6,552 bases of DNA from VFMC01 sp039796935 (GTDB lineage: Bacteria > Actinomycetota > Acidimicrobiia > Acidimicrobiales > Ilumatobacteraceae), in contig JBDKIV010000052.1 in assembly GCA_039796935.1 (NCBI GenBank), forward strand, positions 1-6,552, written 5' to 3'. Positions 5,663 through 6,552 of this stretch are shown one piece after another (position 1 is the stretch's first letter; every line of letters starts with the position of its first letter). The notes beneath the pieces were generated by a model that saw only the letters and a program-made list of their open reading frames with translations, made no database searches and was not told the origin of the DNA. Both the position numbers and the translations under genes were made by a program.

Positions 5663-6552
5663 GCCGGCGTGAGCTTCCCGTCGATGATGGTCCAGCCGTC
5701 AGGCAACGACGCTGGTGTGTCGAGCAGACCGCTCGAGACGACGCCGGTCAGGGTTGCGCCGGTGAGGTCGGCGGCGGCGAGCGTCGCGTTGTCGAGGATC
5801 GCTCCGCTGAGGTCTGCCCCGGTCAGGTCCGCCCCGGTCAGGTCGGCGCCGGTGAGATTCACGCCGGTGAGTCGGGCGTTCGTCAGGACGGCGTTGGCCA
5901 GGGTCGTGTCGGCGAGGTTGGCCGACGTGAGATCGGCGCCGGCGAGGTTCGCTCCGGAGAGTCGCGCCCAGGGTCCGACGAGGTAGCCGTCGATGATGGT
6001 CCACCCGGTCGGGAGCGCACTCGGCAAGCCGTTCACTCCGCCACTCGCCGTACCGGTGAAGTTCGCGCCCGTGAAGTTGGCGCCGGTCAGGGTTGCGCCG
6101 GTCAGAACGGCGTCGGTGAGGTTGGCGTTGGAGAGTCTGGCATCGGTGAGATCGGCGCCGGTGAGGGCTGCACCGGTGAGGTTCGCCCACGGTCCGACGA
6201 GGTATCCGTCGATGATGGTCCACCCGGCCGGGAGTGACCGGGGTTCGCCCGTGACGCCACCGGACATGACGAAGGAAAGGACGGTGTCGGTGAGGTTCGC
6301 CCCGCTCAGGTTCGCACCGCGGAGGTCTGCGCCGGTCAGGTCTGCGCCGGTGAGGTTGGCGCTGCTCAGGTCGGCGTCGGCGAGGATGGCGTCGGTGAGG
6401 ATGGCGTTGGTGAGATCTGCGCCGGCGAGGTCAGCACCCCCGCACTGCGCTGTGGGGCCGACCTCGCATCCGCCGAGCAGTGTGCCGAAGCGGCCCCCGC
6501 TGATCGACACGGCGACGACTGCGACCACGACCACGAGTACGCCGGCAGCGCC
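5659..6552 (-). CDS. Membrane-anchored pentapeptide-repeat protein with GWTIIDG spacer modules (5' end outside window)
   Basis: The first in-frame start is a GTG at 6534, but the frame stays open to the right edge and the visible N-terminus (GAAGVLVVVVAVVAVSI) is already inside a hydrophobic helix. The true start therefore lies beyond the window and the gene is partial. Residue numbers below count from that GTG. After the helix come C23 and C31, then 35 pentapeptides of the A(D/N)LxG type in three blocks (34-88, 117-161, 190-264). Two near-identical 26-residue spacers separate the blocks, and a shorter related one ends the protein. Pentapeptide repeats form a right-handed quadrilateral beta-helix. 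Known members include gyrase-protecting MfpA/Qnr proteins, but the membrane anchor and spacers here argue against that role and for an envelope or surface protein. Its exact function is unknown. It overlaps the IPT gene by 4 bases and ends at TGA 5659-5661. Confidence 0.9.
   Translation of the reverse strand, partial: GAAGVLVVVVAVVAVSISGGRFGTLLGGCEVGPTAQCGGADLAGADLTNAILTDAILADADLSSANLTGADLTGADLRGANLSGANLTDTVLSFVMSGGVTGEPRSLPAGWTIIDGYLVGPWANLTGAALTGADLTDARLSNANLTDAVLTGATLTGANFTGANFTGTASGGVNGLPSALPTGWTIIDGYLVGPWARLSGANLAGADLTSANLADTTLANAVLTNARLTGVNLTGADLTGADLTGADLSGAILDNATLAAADLTGATLTGVVSSGLLDTPASLPDGWTIIDGKLTPA
5662..6264 (-). repeat. Threefold spacer module around a GWTIIDG motif between pentapeptide blocks
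   Basis: A spacer follows each pentapeptide block. Copy 1 is at 6187-6264 (residues 91-116) and copy 2 at 5968-6045 (residues 164-189). They match at 21 of 26 residues and share SGGV, LP, GWTIIDGYLVGPW. Copy 3 at 5662-5736 is C-terminal and shorter; it keeps SLPxGWTIIDG but ends KLTPA. The bases encoding WTIID are conserved in all three, so the module arose by duplication together with its pentapeptide block. The Trp, Tyr and Pro residues break the pentapeptide register and probably form a loop, cap or lateral insertion on the helix. Confidence 0.85.
5743..6435 (-). repeat. Pentapeptide repeat blocks (11, 9 and 15 copies)
   Basis: The three blocks run 6271-6435 (11 units), 6052-6186 (9 units) and 5743-5967 (15 units), with spacers between them. 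The central position is Leu in nearly every unit (Phe in two units of the middle block), and position -2 is almost always Ala. This matches the A(D/N)LXX consensus whose Leu and Ala pack inside the four-sided helix. Four residues per side at five residues per face gives roughly 20 residues per turn, so the blocks correspond to about 3, 2 and 4 turns. At the DNA level the units are near-identical 15-mers of the GCCGACCTCACCGGC type. Confidence 0.92.

Noticed and set aside
5473..6237. A plus-strand frame across the pentapeptide region with a GEVGxGE-type repeat
   Set aside because: The repetition is the complement of the 15-base pentapeptide codons. The minus strand encodes the canonical A(D/N)LxG consensus.
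5743..6435. Regular short repeats that could suggest a CRISPR-like or minisatellite array
   Set aside because: The 15-base periodicity is contiguous, without spacers, and fully explained by in-frame pentapeptide codons.
5659..6552. Assigning the pentapeptide protein as a quinolone-resistance (Qnr/MfpA) type gyrase inhibitor
   Set aside because: Those proteins are soluble, cytoplasmic and uninterrupted DNA mimics. This one has an N-terminal hydrophobic anchor, nearby cysteines and Trp-rich spacers.

Overview
The window is high-GC bacterial DNA with a strong preference for G or C at third codon positions in every gene. Its extracytoplasmic repeat proteins have acidic Thr/Pro linkers. This fits an actinobacterium, possibly a marine Acidimicrobiia-type lineage, but that placement is inference from composition and protein style. 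There is no rRNA or marker gene to confirm it. Coding density is very high: the only non-coding stretches are 35 bases (228-262) and 33 bases (1097-1129), and no gap exceeds 300 bases.

Layout, left to right. The first 227 bases hold the 3' end of a plus-strand gene cut by the left edge. It looks like the C-terminal end of a thioesterase or other alpha/beta hydrolase, with a probable catalytic His. It converges on a block of three minus-strand genes that fills the rest of the window. In transcription order (right to left) these are: (1) a pentapeptide-repeat protein whose start lies beyond the right edge, with an N-terminal hydrophobic anchor; (2) a 1510-residue protein with one N-terminal membrane segment, five IPT/TIG-type immunoglobulin-like repeats, an 11-copy Thr-(Glu/Asp)-Pro linker, and about 960 residues of unrecognised beta-rich sequence with paired cysteines; (3) a 277-residue class I SAM-dependent methyltransferase.

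Genes 1 and 2 overlap by 4 bases (ATGA), and genes 2 and 3 are 33 bases apart. One transcript with translational coupling of the two surface proteins is therefore likely. Its promoter would lie outside the window to the right. Genes 1 and 2 share a topology: a short N-terminal anchor, cysteines just outside the membrane, then an elongated repeat region. That suggests two cell-envelope proteins made together. The methyltransferase is a soluble cytoplasmic enzyme with no visible functional link beyond its position.

I see no CRISPR array, mobile element, tRNA, rRNA, origin, phage gene or defence system. The least explained part is the large C-terminal region of the IPT protein and its pairing with the modular pentapeptide protein.
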